DNA from: Maribacter huludaoensis
GTDB lineage: Bacteria > Bacteroidota > Bacteroidia > Flavobacteriales > Flavobacteriaceae
NCBI RefSeq assembly: GCF_029350945.1
Contig: NZ_JARKMS010000002.1
Location: forward strand, 701,376-765,375
DNA length: 64,000 bases
Direction of reading: 5' to 3'
Within the stretch, counting starts at the first letter, position 1; each line of letters opens with the position of its first letter. Of this stretch, positions 26,715-35,791 are shown piece after piece. Under the pieces are notes generated by a model, which ran no database searches, was not told where the DNA came from, and saw only the letters and a program-made list of their open reading frames with translations. The position numbers were made by a program, and so were the translations under genes.

Positions 26715-27049
26715 GGTCTAGAATTGAATGTGCAAAGTTACTGGGGACAATATGAATAAAGTATCTATGCTATTTAAAATATCTATTTAGCTATAACTTT
26801 TATGATAATCTGAAAATTGAGGTAAGAATTATAACTGTTCTATTTTGTTTTGTCGTATCCTTTCAATTTTAGGCAGAATGTTGGGTTATTTAGCCTAAGC
26901 ATTTTCAGTTATTTTATTGGGTAAAATTTTTATTGATATAGATTGCCGTTTGATTTTTTTAGATCTCTTAACTTGGCATTATAAGATAGATGTGTGTATT
27001 TCATTTGTTTCTTAAAATAATACACCGATAATTATTTAATTAATATAAA
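26715..27049. other. intergenic region between EamA and uxuB genes
   Basis: The two flanking genes diverge, so two promoters should lie here. I see no gene, no strong dyad and no copy of the GntR or LacI-type motifs found elsewhere in the window. Confidence 0.4.
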
Positions 27050-27868
27050 ATGAACGAATTATTATCCTTAAAAGATAAAAATTATGCACTTTCAGGTGGA
27101 ACAGGAACCTTAGGTGGATCCATTGCCCAATATTTAGTTGAAAATGGTGCTAAAGTTTTATTGTTAGGAAGGTCAGAAGATAAATTAAAGGATAAGCAGA
27201 ACGAGCTGAATGCGCTTGTACCAAATAGTACATTCGTATTTAAGGTCGATGTCATGAATGAGTCTGAACTTGTTAAGTTGAAGAATAATATAAAAGAAGA
27301 ATTTAAACACCTTGACGGACTAGTAAACCTAGCTGGCGGTAATATTCCGGGAGCAACCTTAAAGCCAGACCAAACAATTAGGGATATTTCTATGGGTGAT
27401 ACTAGAAAGGTTGTTGATATTAATTTATTCGGTACGGTTATACCAACTGTAATTTTAAGTGAATTAATGGTAGAGCAGGGCTATGGCTCAATTGTTAATA
27501 TTTCTTCAATGGCCGCAAAACAAACTATTTCTAGAGTTCTTGGGTATTCAATGGCCAAGAGTGCCGTAGATATTTTCACCAAGTGGATGGCCAATGAACT
27601 GGCTTCTAAACATGGAGATAAAATTAGGGTAAATGCCGTAGCGCCCGGGTTTTTTATAGGCAATCAAAATAGACGTTTGTTGACCAATGAGGACGGTTCC
27701 TTTACCGAAAGAGGTAACAGTATTATTAAAAATACGCCAATGGGTAGATTTGGCGATGCGTCTGAGTTAAATGGTATGGTTCATTACTTGCTTAGTGATG
27801 CATCTAGTTTTGTTACCGGTAGTATTTTTGATGTAGATGGTGGCTTTACTTCCTTTTCTGGAGTGTAA
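27050..27868 (+). CDS. uxuB: SDR-type D-mannonate oxidoreductase, copy 1
   Basis: The 272-residue SDR has SGGTGTLGGSIA (cofactor loop), NLAGGN, NISSMAA and YSMAKSA (YxxxK). The long GFFIGNQNRRLLTNEDGSFTERG and the ending DVDGGFTSFSGV are shared almost word for word with the copy at 56427-57257. This subgroup reduces D-fructuronate to D-mannonate in Bacteroidota uronate pathways. Product would go to UxuA. It is followed 60 bases later by the NHL/cytochrome lipoprotein, with a LacI-type palindrome in that gap. Confidence 0.85.
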   Translation: MNELLSLKDKNYALSGGTGTLGGSIAQYLVENGAKVLLLGRSEDKLKDKQNELNALVPNSTFVFKVDVMNESELVKLKNNIKEEFKHLDGLVNLAGGNIPGATLKPDQTIRDISMGDTRKVVDINLFGTVIPTVILSELMVEQGYGSIVNISSMAAKQTISRVLGYSMAKSAVDIFTKWMANELASKHGDKIRVNAVAPGFFIGNQNRRLLTNEDGSFTERGNSIIKNTPMGRFGDASELNGMVHYLLSDASSFVTGSIFDVDGGFTSFSGV

Positions 27869-27896
27869 ATGCAATTTTTAAAGTTTGGCTATTCTT

Positions 27897-27908
27897 GTAA
27901 TCGATTAC
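27897..27908 (+). promoter_or_regulatory. LacI-type operator GTAATCGATTAC
   Basis: This is a perfect 12-bp palindrome with a CG centre, lying between the uxuB stop and the ATG of the NHL/cytochrome gene at 27929. It shares its core GTAATCGATT with the uxaC operator. Its position inside the longest reading frame of the downstream gene also argues for the later start. Confidence 0.5.
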
Positions 27909-27928
27909 CTAATTTACCATTAATTTTC

Positions 27929-30166
27929 ATGCGCTTAATTTTTTATAGTTTACTTGTTTTCTTCTGTCTTTTAATCTCTTGTAATTCAGGTTATGATGAA
28001 ACAGAAGTATCTTTAGATTCATATGTTGTAGAGGACGGATTCAACTTAAAGGTTTTGGCGGCAGAACCACTACTTAAAGCTCCTGTTGCCATAGATTTTG
28101 ATGCTAAAGGTAGAATTTGGGTAGCGCAAATGCCTGGGTATATGAACGATCTTCAAGGGTCTGGTGAAGAAGAACCTTCCGGCAGTATTGTTATTCTTGA
28201 AGACTTGGATAAAGACGGTGTCGCAGATCATTCTAAAATATTTATGGATAGTTTGGTAATGCCTCGGGCCTTGGCGCACGTTTATGGTGGTTTACTGTAT
28301 GCAGAACCTCCATATTTATGGTTCGTGGATATTGAAAATGATAAGCCGGTAAACAAAGTTATGGTTGATTCAATTTATGCGGTTGAAGGTAACCCGGAAC
28401 ATCAGCCAAACGGATTGGAACTGAATATTGATAATTGGATATATAATGCAAAGTCTAATTTTAGATATCGAAGAATTGATGGTGTTTGGAAAAAAGAACC
28501 CACGACGTTTAGAGGCCAATGGGGCATTACCCACGATAATTTTGGCCGACTTTACTACAATGATAATTCTAGAATTTTATTGGGAGATTATGTGTTGCCA
28601 AATACACTGATAGATAACCAATATTATACACCTAAAGCTAGCGTAGATAAACTATTGACCAATGATCAAAGGGTGTATCCTGCTTTTGCGGGGTCTGTAA
28701 ATAGAGGGTATGCAAAGGGAGTTTTGAATGCAGATAGCTTACTCGTCAATGCTACGGCAGCTTGTAGTCCATTGGTTTATAGAGGAGGGAGCTTTACTCA
28801 ATCTTATTCCGAGAATGTTTTCGTATGTATTCCTGAAGGGAATTTGATAAAGCGTTTGCGTTTAAACTTTATGGGAGATGCTACCAAAGCAGAACAAGTT
28901 TGGCAGAATAAGGAATTTATAACCTCTTTAGATGAAGGGTTTAGACCGGTAAGCTTAAAGAACGGTCCCAATGGTAGTATGTATGTGGTAGATATGCATA
29001 GAGGTATGATTGGGCATCATGCATATATGAGTCCGTATCTACGGGATAAAGCAAAGGCTAAAGAGTTGGATACCATTGTTAACTTCGGAAGGATTTTTAA
29101 GGTATCTCATAATAATGCAACTAGTAATTATTTAACGGATTTTGATTCTTTAAATGGTAGTGAATTGGTCTCTTTGCTACAAAGTGATAATGGATGGATT
29201 CGTGATCGTGCCCAGCATTTTTTAATCTTTAAGGAGCTGAAAACGGTTATTGACGACGTTAAAGACCTTGCATTGAACAACAAAAATCCTTTAGGTCAAC
29301 TACATGCACTATACGTTTTGGAAGGCTGGAATGCCTTGTCCTTCGATTTTCTTGTAAGTGTTATTGAAGAAAGTAATAGTGATGTAGCTTCTCATGCTTT
29401 GGTGATTATAAAGGATTTTATTTCAGAAAAGTCAATTGAACAGGCAAGTCATATTTTTAAGAGTGCTTTAGATAGGAATGAATTAGGTTTAGATGTTTAC
29501 CTAGCCAATGTTCTAGGTCACTGGGTTAAAATTGATAAGGATCGATTTCAGCCTTTATTGACCAAAATCTTAGAGCGAAGGGAGCTGAATACCACTGTAA
29601 TAGATGCTGCAATCAGTGGAGTGGAAAAGGTAGATGCCGTTTTATATAATGATCAGGTCATAAAGAAAAACCTCAAAAACACCCCTTTTCTCAGTAAGCT
29701 TGAAAATGCGATAACCAATAGAAAATCTGATAAGAAGAATGCTATTTATACTCGTGAAGTAATACGTGAAGATACGCGTACTAGTGGGTCTAAAATGTTT
29801 TTTCAAATTTGCGCCTCGTGTCACGGTGCAGATGGTAAAGGTATTGATGGTTTGGCACCACCACTTATGGGATCTGAGCATGTTAAGAATACAGAGCGTT
29901 TGGCATTGATTATATTACACGGGTTGGAAGGTCCTGTTCATGTAAATGGAGAACGTTATGATATAAATTTGGCAATGCCCGGACTTATTAGAAATGAATC
30001 TATAAGCGATCAAGATATTGCCAATATTATATCATATGTAACCAATGCTTTTTCTGATCGATCCAGAAGTTTAAGCAACAAGCGAATTAGTGAGTTGCGA
30101 AACGTAAAATCATCTACGGGGATGGAGTTTACCGAACCGGAATTACAAGCTTTAGATAAAAAATAG
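27929..30166 (+). CDS. secreted NHL-type dehydrogenase lipoprotein with C-terminal cytochrome c
   Basis: The 745-residue protein has a lipoprotein signal (MRLIFYSLLVFFCLLISC, Cys18). The N-terminal half is a PVC-type beta-propeller domain (FNLKVLAAEPLLKAPVAIDF, GRIWVAQMPGYM, EGNPEHQPNGLELNIDNWIYNA), followed by a helical repeat region and a c-type cytochrome domain (CASCH at residues 628-632, with a later methionine ligand in LAMPGL). Such proteins are thought to be periplasmic dehydrogenases passing electrons to a cytochrome chain; substrate is unknown. I start at 27929 because the signal peptide begins there. It meets uxuA copy 1 tail to tail, 2 bases apart. Confidence 0.85.
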   Translation: MRLIFYSLLVFFCLLISCNSGYDETEVSLDSYVVEDGFNLKVLAAEPLLKAPVAIDFDAKGRIWVAQMPGYMNDLQGSGEEEPSGSIVILEDLDKDGVADHSKIFMDSLVMPRALAHVYGGLLYAEPPYLWFVDIENDKPVNKVMVDSIYAVEGNPEHQPNGLELNIDNWIYNAKSNFRYRRIDGVWKKEPTTFRGQWGITHDNFGRLYYNDNSRILLGDYVLPNTLIDNQYYTPKASVDKLLTNDQRVYPAFAGSVNRGYAKGVLNADSLLVNATAACSPLVYRGGSFTQSYSENVFVCIPEGNLIKRLRLNFMGDATKAEQVWQNKEFITSLDEGFRPVSLKNGPNGSMYVVDMHRGMIGHHAYMSPYLRDKAKAKELDTIVNFGRIFKVSHNNATSNYLTDFDSLNGSELVSLLQSDNGWIRDRAQHFLIFKELKTVIDDVKDLALNNKNPLGQLHALYVLEGWNALSFDFLVSVIEESNSDVASHALVIIKDFISEKSIEQASHIFKSALDRNELGLDVYLANVLGHWVKIDKDRFQPLLTKILERRELNTTVIDAAISGVEKVDAVLYNDQVIKKNLKNTPFLSKLENAITNRKSDKKNAIYTREVIREDTRTSGSKMFFQICASCHGADGKGIDGLAPPLMGSEHVKNTERLALIILHGLEGPVHVNGERYDINLAMPGLIRNESISDQDIANIISYVTNAFSDRSRSLSNKRISELRNVKSSTGMEFTEPELQALDKK

Positions 30167-30168
30167 AA

Positions 30169-31347
30169 CTATTTTAAGCTTTTTCTAATTCCCATTTCCA
30201 AACCTCTTAATTCAGCTAAACCTCTAAGTCTACCAATGCCAGAATATCCCGGATTGGTTTTCTTTCTAAGGTCGTCTAACATTTTATGCCCGTGGTCGGG
30301 GCGCAAGGGCATTCTAGTGTCGTTACGACCAGCGGCTTTTCTTTTATTTTGCTCATTGATCAACGCTTTCATTACCGAGTACATATCAACATCACCTTCT
30401 AAATGATTCGCTTCATGAAAATTACCATCGGCATCGCGCTGTGTACTACGTAAATGAATAAAGTGAATTCGGTCTCCTAAGCGGTATACCATGCCCGGTA
30501 AATCATTGTCCGGTCTTACACCAAAAGACCCTGTACAAAATGTTAATCCGTTATTAGGGCTATCAACGGCTTTATAAAGATCAACAATATCTTGTTCCGT
30601 ACTTACCACTCGTGGTAAACCTAAGATAGGAAAAGGCGGGTCATCTGGATGAATACACATACGAATACCCGATGCTTCGGCTACCGGAATAATTTCAGAT
30701 AAAAATTCAAATAGATTATTCTTCAATTCTTTTGGTCCTATAGCATCATAGGTTGCTAAAATTTCATTGAATTCCTCTAATGTGTACCCTTCTTCTGCAC
30801 CAGGTAAACCGGCTATTATGTTACCGATAAGCTTGTTTTTGTCCGCTTCTGAAAGCTTTTGGAAATAGGCTTTGGCAGCATTTTTTTGTGTCTCGGTATA
30901 AGTGTCTTCCGCTCCGGGTCTTTTTAACAGATATAATTCAAAGGCAGCAAAGGCATTAGCTTCAAACCGAAGCGCGGTAGAGCCATCTGCCACTTCGTAA
31001 TCTAAATTGGTACGTGTCCAATCTAAAACGGGCATAAAATTGTAGCAAACCGTATCTATGCCACATTGTCCAAGATTGGTAATAGTTTGTTTGTAGTTGT
31101 CGTAATAAGTTATATAATCTCCTTTTTGGGTCTTTATTTGCTCATGAATTGGAACACTTTCTACGACCGACCACGTTAAGCCGGCAGCTTCTATAGTGTT
31201 TTTTCGCTTCATTATTTCATCTACGGACCATATAACTCCGTTGGGAATATGGTGCAATGCGCTAACAATTCCTGTTGCACCTGCTTGTTTTATATCTGAT
31301 AACGATACTGGATCATTTGGTCCGTACCAACGCCATGTTTGTTCCAT
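30169..31347 (-). CDS. uxuA: mannonate dehydratase, copy 1
   Basis: The 392-residue enzyme dehydrates D-mannonate to 2-keto-3-deoxy-D-gluconate. Family motifs are [42 protein letters not shown], the metal-site segments [17 protein letters not shown] and [19 protein letters not shown] and [12 protein letters not shown] start at 31347, where the conserved MEQTWRW begins; a GTG/ATG further upstream adds 19 unlike residues. It is very similar to copy 2 at 55228-56412, with long identical blocks. It follows the Gfo/Idh gene (36 bases) in the DUF1080-Gfo/Idh-uxuA operon. Confidence 0.94.
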   Translation of the reverse strand: MEQTWRWYGPNDPVSLSDIKQAGATGIVSALHHIPNGVIWSVDEIMKRKNTIEAAGLTWSVVESVPIHEQIKTQKGDYITYYDNYKQTITNLGQCGIDTVCYNFMPVLDWTRTNLDYEVADGSTALRFEANAFAAFELYLLKRPGAEDTYTETQKNAAKAYFQKLSEADKNKLIGNIIAGLPGAEEGYTLEEFNEILATYDAIGPKELKNNLFEFLSEIIPVAEASGIRMCIHPDDPPFPILGLPRVVSTEQDIVDLYKAVDSPNNGLTFCTGSFGVRPDNDLPGMVYRLGDRIHFIHLRSTQRDADGNFHEANHLEGDVDMYSVMKALINEQNKRKAAGRNDTRMPLRPDHGHKMLDDLRKKTNPGYSGIGRLRGLAELRGLEMGIRKSLK

Positions 31348-31382
31348 TCTTTTAAATAAATTTCTAAGATAATATATTAGAA

Positions 31383-32738
31383 TTACACATCTTTTATTTC
31401 CCAACCAGGCTCATAGGTTCTAGACCATAATTTCATGGCTTCCCTATTAAAAATACGACCTGTAGTTTCATCAACTTCAAATGAATCATCTATTCTAGTA
31501 GCTATGTTTGCATAATGTGTTAACATTTGGCTAATAGCACCCTCATCTATAGGAGAGGTTAATTCGGCTTTTCCCCTAATGGCATCAAAGAAGTTGACAG
31601 TGTGTAGAGTTGACATATCGCCACCACCACCTAGTGCGGTACCTGCCTCTTCACCGGAAGAAAGGTTTTCTTTAATGAAATTTCCTTTTTGGTCAAATAA
31701 CTTATAACCGCCGCGATCAATATATGCAGTACCTTCTGAACCTGAAACTATGGTGCCTCTACCATATTTATTGCCAAATTTATGATAGCCGGTTCTACTA
31801 TTTCCATCCCACTTAATAGTTTTGTTTCCAGCGAATTTAAAAGTTGCTTCCATTGTGTCATACATTTCCCAGCCATCATCTTTATAATGATACTTGCCAG
31901 CATCTACAGATACGTGTTTGGGATAGGTAACACCCAATGCCCAACGTGCAATGTCAAGTTCATGGGTTGCATTGTTGCCCATTTCCGCGGTACCATAGTC
32001 CCATCCGTACCAATGCCAATTATAATCCCAAGTGTTGTCCGTGTACGCTCTTCTTGGAGCCGGTCCTTGAAAAAGTTCCCAATCCAAACCTTCTGGTGGG
32101 TTTGCTTTGGTTTGGTGGGGTACACGACCTCTTGCACTAATATAGAATGCGGTTGCCTTATATACATCACCAATTACGCCGTTATGTATATCTCTTATAA
32201 TTTCTTGAGATTCTAGGGCAGATCTTTGCTGGTTGCCCATTTGAACTACTTTATCAAATTTCTTTTGATAGGCAACCACCAACTCACCTTCGCGCGGGTT
32301 ATGGCTACAAGGTTTTTCTAAATAAACGTGTTTGCCGGCTTGCATTGCCATACAGGCACCTGGTGCATGCCAATGATCTGGTGTGGACATAAATATGGCA
32401 TCAACATTTTTATCGTCCAATATTTTTCTGATGTCATTCTCCAATTTTGGTTTGCTGCTAATTTTAGAGGCTACTTCTGTGGCAGCTTTGTCTCGCTGAC
32501 TTTTCATTACATCACATAAATAGGTAAGCTCAACATTATTTTTTTTATGTGCTATAGCAGGTATATAGGCACCATACCTTCTACCTAAACCTTGAATAGC
32601 TACATGAATTCTATCGTTTGCACCTATTATTTTAGAATAGCTCTTTGCTGTCATCGCATTCGCGGTACTACTGGCTATTGTAGCCCCAACTGCACCCAAA
32701 GCTGTTTTCTTAATAAAATTTCTTCTGTTTGAACTCAT
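31383..32738 (-). CDS. Tat-exported Gfo/Idh/MocA oxidoreductase
   Basis: The 451-residue protein has a twin-arginine signal ([27 protein letters not shown]), a Rossmann domain ([26 protein letters not shown]) with the EKP motif ([11 protein letters not shown]), and the usual C-terminal catalytic domain ([25 protein letters not shown]). Tat export implies folding with bound NAD in the cytoplasm, as in the GH109-like and 3-keto-forming members of this family. It is encoded 5 bases from the DUF1080 gene, which suggests joint action on an exported sugar. Substrate is unknown. Confidence 0.9.
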   Translation of the reverse strand: MSSNRRNFIKKTALGAVGATIASSTANAMTAKSYSKIIGANDRIHVAIQGLGRRYGAYIPAIAHKKNNVELTYLCDVMKSQRDKAATEVASKISSKPKLENDIRKILDDKNVDAIFMSTPDHWHAPGACMAMQAGKHVYLEKPCSHNPREGELVVAYQKKFDKVVQMGNQQRSALESQEIIRDIHNGVIGDVYKATAFYISARGRVPHQTKANPPEGLDWELFQGPAPRRAYTDNTWDYNWHWYGWDYGTAEMGNNATHELDIARWALGVTYPKHVSVDAGKYHYKDDGWEMYDTMEATFKFAGNKTIKWDGNSRTGYHKFGNKYGRGTIVSGSEGTAYIDRGGYKLFDQKGNFIKENLSSGEEAGTALGGGGDMSTLHTVNFFDAIRGKAELTSPIDEGAISQMLTHYANIATRIDDSFEVDETTGRIFNREAMKLWSRTYEPGWEIKDV

Positions 32739-32743
32739 CGTAT

Positions 32744-34132
32744 TTATTCTTTTGTATTATTTATAGCTCGGATTTTTACATTTTTGAACGATACCAAATC
32801 TCCATGGTCCTGTAGTAGTATTTGACCTTGATCCAATTCCCCGAAATTGGGCCACTTGGCATATTTACTTTCAGAAACCAATGTTCTATATGCATCACTT
32901 TTTCTTTCATATTCAAGAACTTTGGTCCCGTTTAGCCAATGTTCTACATGGTTGTTTTTAGATATGATATAAGCTGTATTCCATTCACCTATAGGTTTAA
33001 TGGGTTTGTTTACATCTGCTTGAATTAAATCGTAAAGAGAGCTAACAGTTCTGCTGCCTTCATGGTTTCCTTTTTTTGCATCGGGGTGAAGGTTGTCATC
33101 CAATATTTGATATTCCAGCCCAATTGAAGAGCCTTCACCTTTATTGATCTTAGTGTCAACATAGTATTTAATACCACTGTTGGCTCCTGGGGTTAATTTA
33201 AAATCAACTTTCAATTCAAAATCTCCATAAAGTTCTTTGGTTACAATATCACCACCTGCGGCAGACTCTTCCCCTCCAGAAGAAAGTACGCTTAGAACGC
33301 CATCTTCAATTTTCCATCCTTTCTCAGGGAATTCTTCTAACTTGGCACCTCTCCAACCATCAGTAGTTTTTCCGTCCCAGAGAAGTTTCCAGCCGTCTTT
33401 CTTTTCATCTATGGTCAGTTGATTTTTGATAATAATTGGTGTTAAAGGAGAATTTCTTGAGTATTTAGAAACACTATCGGTTATGATTCTTACATTTTTC
33501 CAAATAATATCTGTTCCTGCTTTTTGATCTTTGTGTATGCTATGCACTTGTAGGCATATAAAGCCTTTTGCGGTTTTATCATCTATAAGATATGCGGCTG
33601 GTACGTCATTTACCCAAGTTTTAATCGTATCACCTATAGCTTCAATTCTATAATGGTTCCAATCGTTTTGCTTAAAGGCTTTTTGTGCAGCGGGATTATC
33701 GGTCATAGGGTTTAGCCAACCACGCCTTGACTCATCATAAATACCGCCGCTCCAGGCTCTTTCAGAAGGGTCTATTTCAACTTGATATCCATGTACCCTG
33801 CCATCTCTATATGTTGGTATACTATTACTTCTAATTTGAATTCCCGAATTCATGGTAGAATCTACCTTATAGTCTAATTCTAATATGAAATCGCTATACA
33901 TTTCATCGGTAGTTAAAAATGTATTAGGTGTGTTGTGTGTTGTGGTTCCTACTATGGCACCTTCTTTAATGGCATAGGTTGCATCTCCTCCTAATTTATG
34001 CCATCCTTTTAAAGTTTCTCCATCAAAAAGATTCACCCAAGGAGCATCGTCTTTAGGAGTTTCGGCGCAACTAATTAGAAATGTAGCTGTTGTCGCAAGT
34101 AATAATTTGGTCTTTAATAGGTGATTTTTCAT
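32744..34132 (-). CDS. tandem DUF1080 (3-keto-disaccharide hydrolase family) lipoprotein
   Basis: The 462-residue protein has a lipoprotein signal (FLISC, Cys22) and two copies of the DUF1080/PF06439 jelly-roll domain: residues about 30-220 ([18 protein letters not shown] ... NSGIQIRSN) and about 245-455 ([17 protein letters not shown] ... NSGIKYYVD). Characterised members act on 3-keto-glycosides made by a partner oxidoreductase. Pairing with the Tat-exported Gfo/Idh enzyme fits that idea. The fused double form is common in Bacteroidota. It heads the operon DUF1080-Gfo/Idh-uxuA and has a long palindrome 34 bases upstream. Confidence 0.88.
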   Translation of the reverse strand: MKNHLLKTKLLLATTATFLISCAETPKDDAPWVNLFDGETLKGWHKLGGDATYAIKEGAIVGTTTHNTPNTFLTTDEMYSDFILELDYKVDSTMNSGIQIRSNSIPTYRDGRVHGYQVEIDPSERAWSGGIYDESRRGWLNPMTDNPAAQKAFKQNDWNHYRIEAIGDTIKTWVNDVPAAYLIDDKTAKGFICLQVHSIHKDQKAGTDIIWKNVRIITDSVSKYSRNSPLTPIIIKNQLTIDEKKDGWKLLWDGKTTDGWRGAKLEEFPEKGWKIEDGVLSVLSSGGEESAAGGDIVTKELYGDFELKVDFKLTPGANSGIKYYVDTKINKGEGSSIGLEYQILDDNLHPDAKKGNHEGSRTVSSLYDLIQADVNKPIKPIGEWNTAYIISKNNHVEHWLNGTKVLEYERKSDAYRTLVSESKYAKWPNFGELDQGQILLQDHGDLVSFKNVKIRAINNTKE

Positions 34133-34165
34133 TTTTGGTATAATTGTGCGATTTAATGCGAAATA

Positions 34166-34193
34166 TATATAATGTAATGGATTACATTATATA
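34166..34193 (-). promoter_or_regulatory. 28-bp palindrome upstream of the DUF1080 operon
   Basis: Thirteen-base arms (TATATAATGTAAT / ATTACATTATATA) flank GG. It resembles the LacI-type sites at 15975 and 27897 (GTAAT-NN-ATTAC) but has GG rather than CG at the centre. It lies 34-61 bases upstream of the DUF1080 start, overlapping the likely promoter. Confidence 0.45.
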
Positions 34194-34734
34194 AAAATAT
34201 TAATTTATGTTGCATTTATTGTGTAATTAATAATTTTATTCATTAATTATTCAAATATTATGAAATACTGAGGATTGTTGTGGATAATAAATGTTAAATG
34301 TCAAGCAATTGACAATCGATAATGCTCGTAGGTAGATTGTCGCAATTTTTCTCTAAGAGTTAGTAGTTAATGAAGGATGATACTACTATAATGTGGGCAA
34401 TAGAAATACCAATATATCGGTTATTTTTTAGTTATAAGTTTATAGGAAATAATTATTCCATTTTGTAACTACTAGGTATTAAGTGTTCTTAGGAAGGTTT
34501 CTGTTATATTTTCAAAATAAGTAATGTTTAATGGTGATCGCTCTTTACAGATTAATTTATAGCTATTACAATTTACACTATAATGCAAATAATAGAGCCA
34601 ATAGCAATACATGTTACTTTTATTCCATTATTTTTAGTGAAAGGTAGATTAAAACAGGTTGGGTTTAGATTTCTTAATTAACTAAACTAACTATGAAAGT
34701 ATTTGTGTAAATGGTTGTCATTATTTAAACCAAT
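34194..34734. other. AT-rich region without recognisable genes
   Basis: Two ORFs of about 32 codons can be read on the plus strand (from near 34371 and 34583), but neither resembles a known protein. Taken with the tRNA remnant at 34770, the region looks like a junction between blocks acquired or rearranged separately. Confidence 0.35.
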
Positions 34735-34767
34735 AAAAAAAAGCTCCATAAAAATGGAGCTTTTTTT
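34735..34767 (-). terminator. terminator adjoining the tRNA remnant
   Basis: AAAAAAAAGCTCCAT pairs with ATGGAGCTTTTTTT around a 4-base loop. Read on the minus strand, it directly follows the tRNA 3' end, as a tRNA gene's own terminator would. Confidence 0.8.
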
Positions 34768-34769
34768 AG

Positions 34770-34794
34770 TGACCTCGACAGGATTCAAACCTAT
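34770..34794 (-). pseudogene. tRNA 3'-end remnant (T-arm and acceptor 3' strand)
   Basis: On the minus strand, ATAGG-TTTGAAT-CCTGT forms a full five-pair T-stem with a 7-base loop. CGAGGTC follows as a 7-base acceptor 3' strand, then A as discriminator. The matching acceptor 5' strand (GACCTCG), D-arm and anticodon arm are absent upstream, so no complete tRNA exists here. Such fragments usually mark attachment sites of elements integrated in tRNA genes. Isotype cannot be told. No integrase is seen in this window. Confidence 0.6.
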
Positions 34795-34981
34795 TGTTGA
34801 AAATGCTTAAATCCTGGAGAATCTGCGAAATTTTATTTTTACTGTTGTCTATTTGTTATCTACTTATCTTAAGGTAGTATTTTAAATTACTTCGTCTTTA
34901 AATTAAAGATAGAAAAATGTTAGTGTCGTTTTTTGTTAAATAGTCAAATTATCATTGGCACTTAACCCCACCACTAAAAAT

Positions 34982-35023
34982 AAAAACCCTTCTCGTAGTG
35001 CTCAATTACGTAAAGGGTTTTTT
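34982..35023 (-). terminator. terminator of the susCD operon
   Basis: AAAAACCCTT pairs with AAGGGTTTTT, with an inner CGTA/TACG pair. It lies 26 bases after the stop of the fasciclin-like gene on the minus strand. Confidence 0.8.
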
Positions 35024-35048
35024 AAACTAACTCAACACGAACTTAACT

Positions 35049-35762
35049 TTAATTATTTGGCTTTGGATATGGTTTATTTCTCACCGGATCGCTTAAGCTA
35101 TGACCTATGCCGTTATTAAAAACATAATTATAATTTCTAAGCCTTTCATTATTGCCTCCTCCAGTTGCCGTGCTAGGCAAAGGTGCAGGTGACCTATTAA
35201 CATCAATTCTTAGTTGGCTATCTCTTCTAAGAACAATTTTACCATCTTCACCTGGTATTAATGTTTGAAACTCGTAGTTAACGTCACGAACCAATAATGG
35301 GTCGTTCTGGGTTATATACGTGGTAATGATATGGTATTGAAGTATTAAGCGTAATACATCAACATCTGCCCTTGCCATAACTTCCGTAGGTGTTTCACCT
35401 TCTTCTATATCTGCTGATCCTGTCACTAAGGCGATGATATCACCATTACCTTCAAAAGCATTATTGTTCAGCATTAGAAATGTTCTGCCATTGTTTGCTG
35501 TGTTGTATTCGGCTACCATATCAGCGGCCTCTATAGCAGCTTTAAAATAGTTCAGGCCGTCACCGTTCAGGGTGCCATCTTCGTTCAGTTTTAGTACTTG
35601 TGGAGTATTAAGGAATTGCCAAGCTGTCATTTCACCATATGGGTCTGTAAGATCAACTTCCGGTTCAAAGACGAAACGCTCTTGTAAATCAATGTCGCAT
35701 CCTATTAATGCAAACATCAGTAGAAACGTTCCACAAAATTTTAGTGCTTTTATTCTTTTCAT
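35049..35762 (-). CDS. fasciclin-like surface lipoprotein of the susCD operon
   Basis: The 237-residue lipoprotein (FALIGC, Cys22) contains a divergent fasciclin-like domain: FLNTPQVLKLNEDG, GLNYFKAAIEAADM, RTFLMLNNNAF, VDVLRLILQYHII and the final NNGIGHSLSDPV. Fasciclin-like lipoproteins are frequent third genes of susCD operons and are presumed to be outer-leaflet glycan-binding or complex proteins. It starts 29 bases after susD and ends at a terminator. Confidence 0.8.
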   Translation of the reverse strand: MKRIKALKFCGTFLLMFALIGCDIDLQERFVFEPEVDLTDPYGEMTAWQFLNTPQVLKLNEDGTLNGDGLNYFKAAIEAADMVAEYNTANNGRTFLMLNNNAFEGNGDIIALVTGSADIEEGETPTEVMARADVDVLRLILQYHIITTYITQNDPLLVRDVNYEFQTLIPGEDGKIVLRRDSQLRIDVNRSPAPLPSTATGGGNNERLRNYNYVFNNGIGHSLSDPVRNKPYPKPNN

Positions 35763-35791
35763 TTTGGTGTGTATTTTTTAAGATTTATTTT

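Noticed and set aside
31348-31404. N-terminal extension of mannonate dehydratase copy 1
   Set aside because: The 19 extra residues are not shared with copy 2, whose start aligns with the ATG at 31347.
34311-34325. AATCGAT half-site within the gene-free region
   Set aside because: Only one arm matches the LacI-type palindrome and no gene start lies nearby in the right place.
34371-34681. Two 32-codon plus-strand frames in the gene-free region
   Set aside because: Neither shows a signal peptide, domain or codon pattern that sets it apart from chance in AT-rich DNA.
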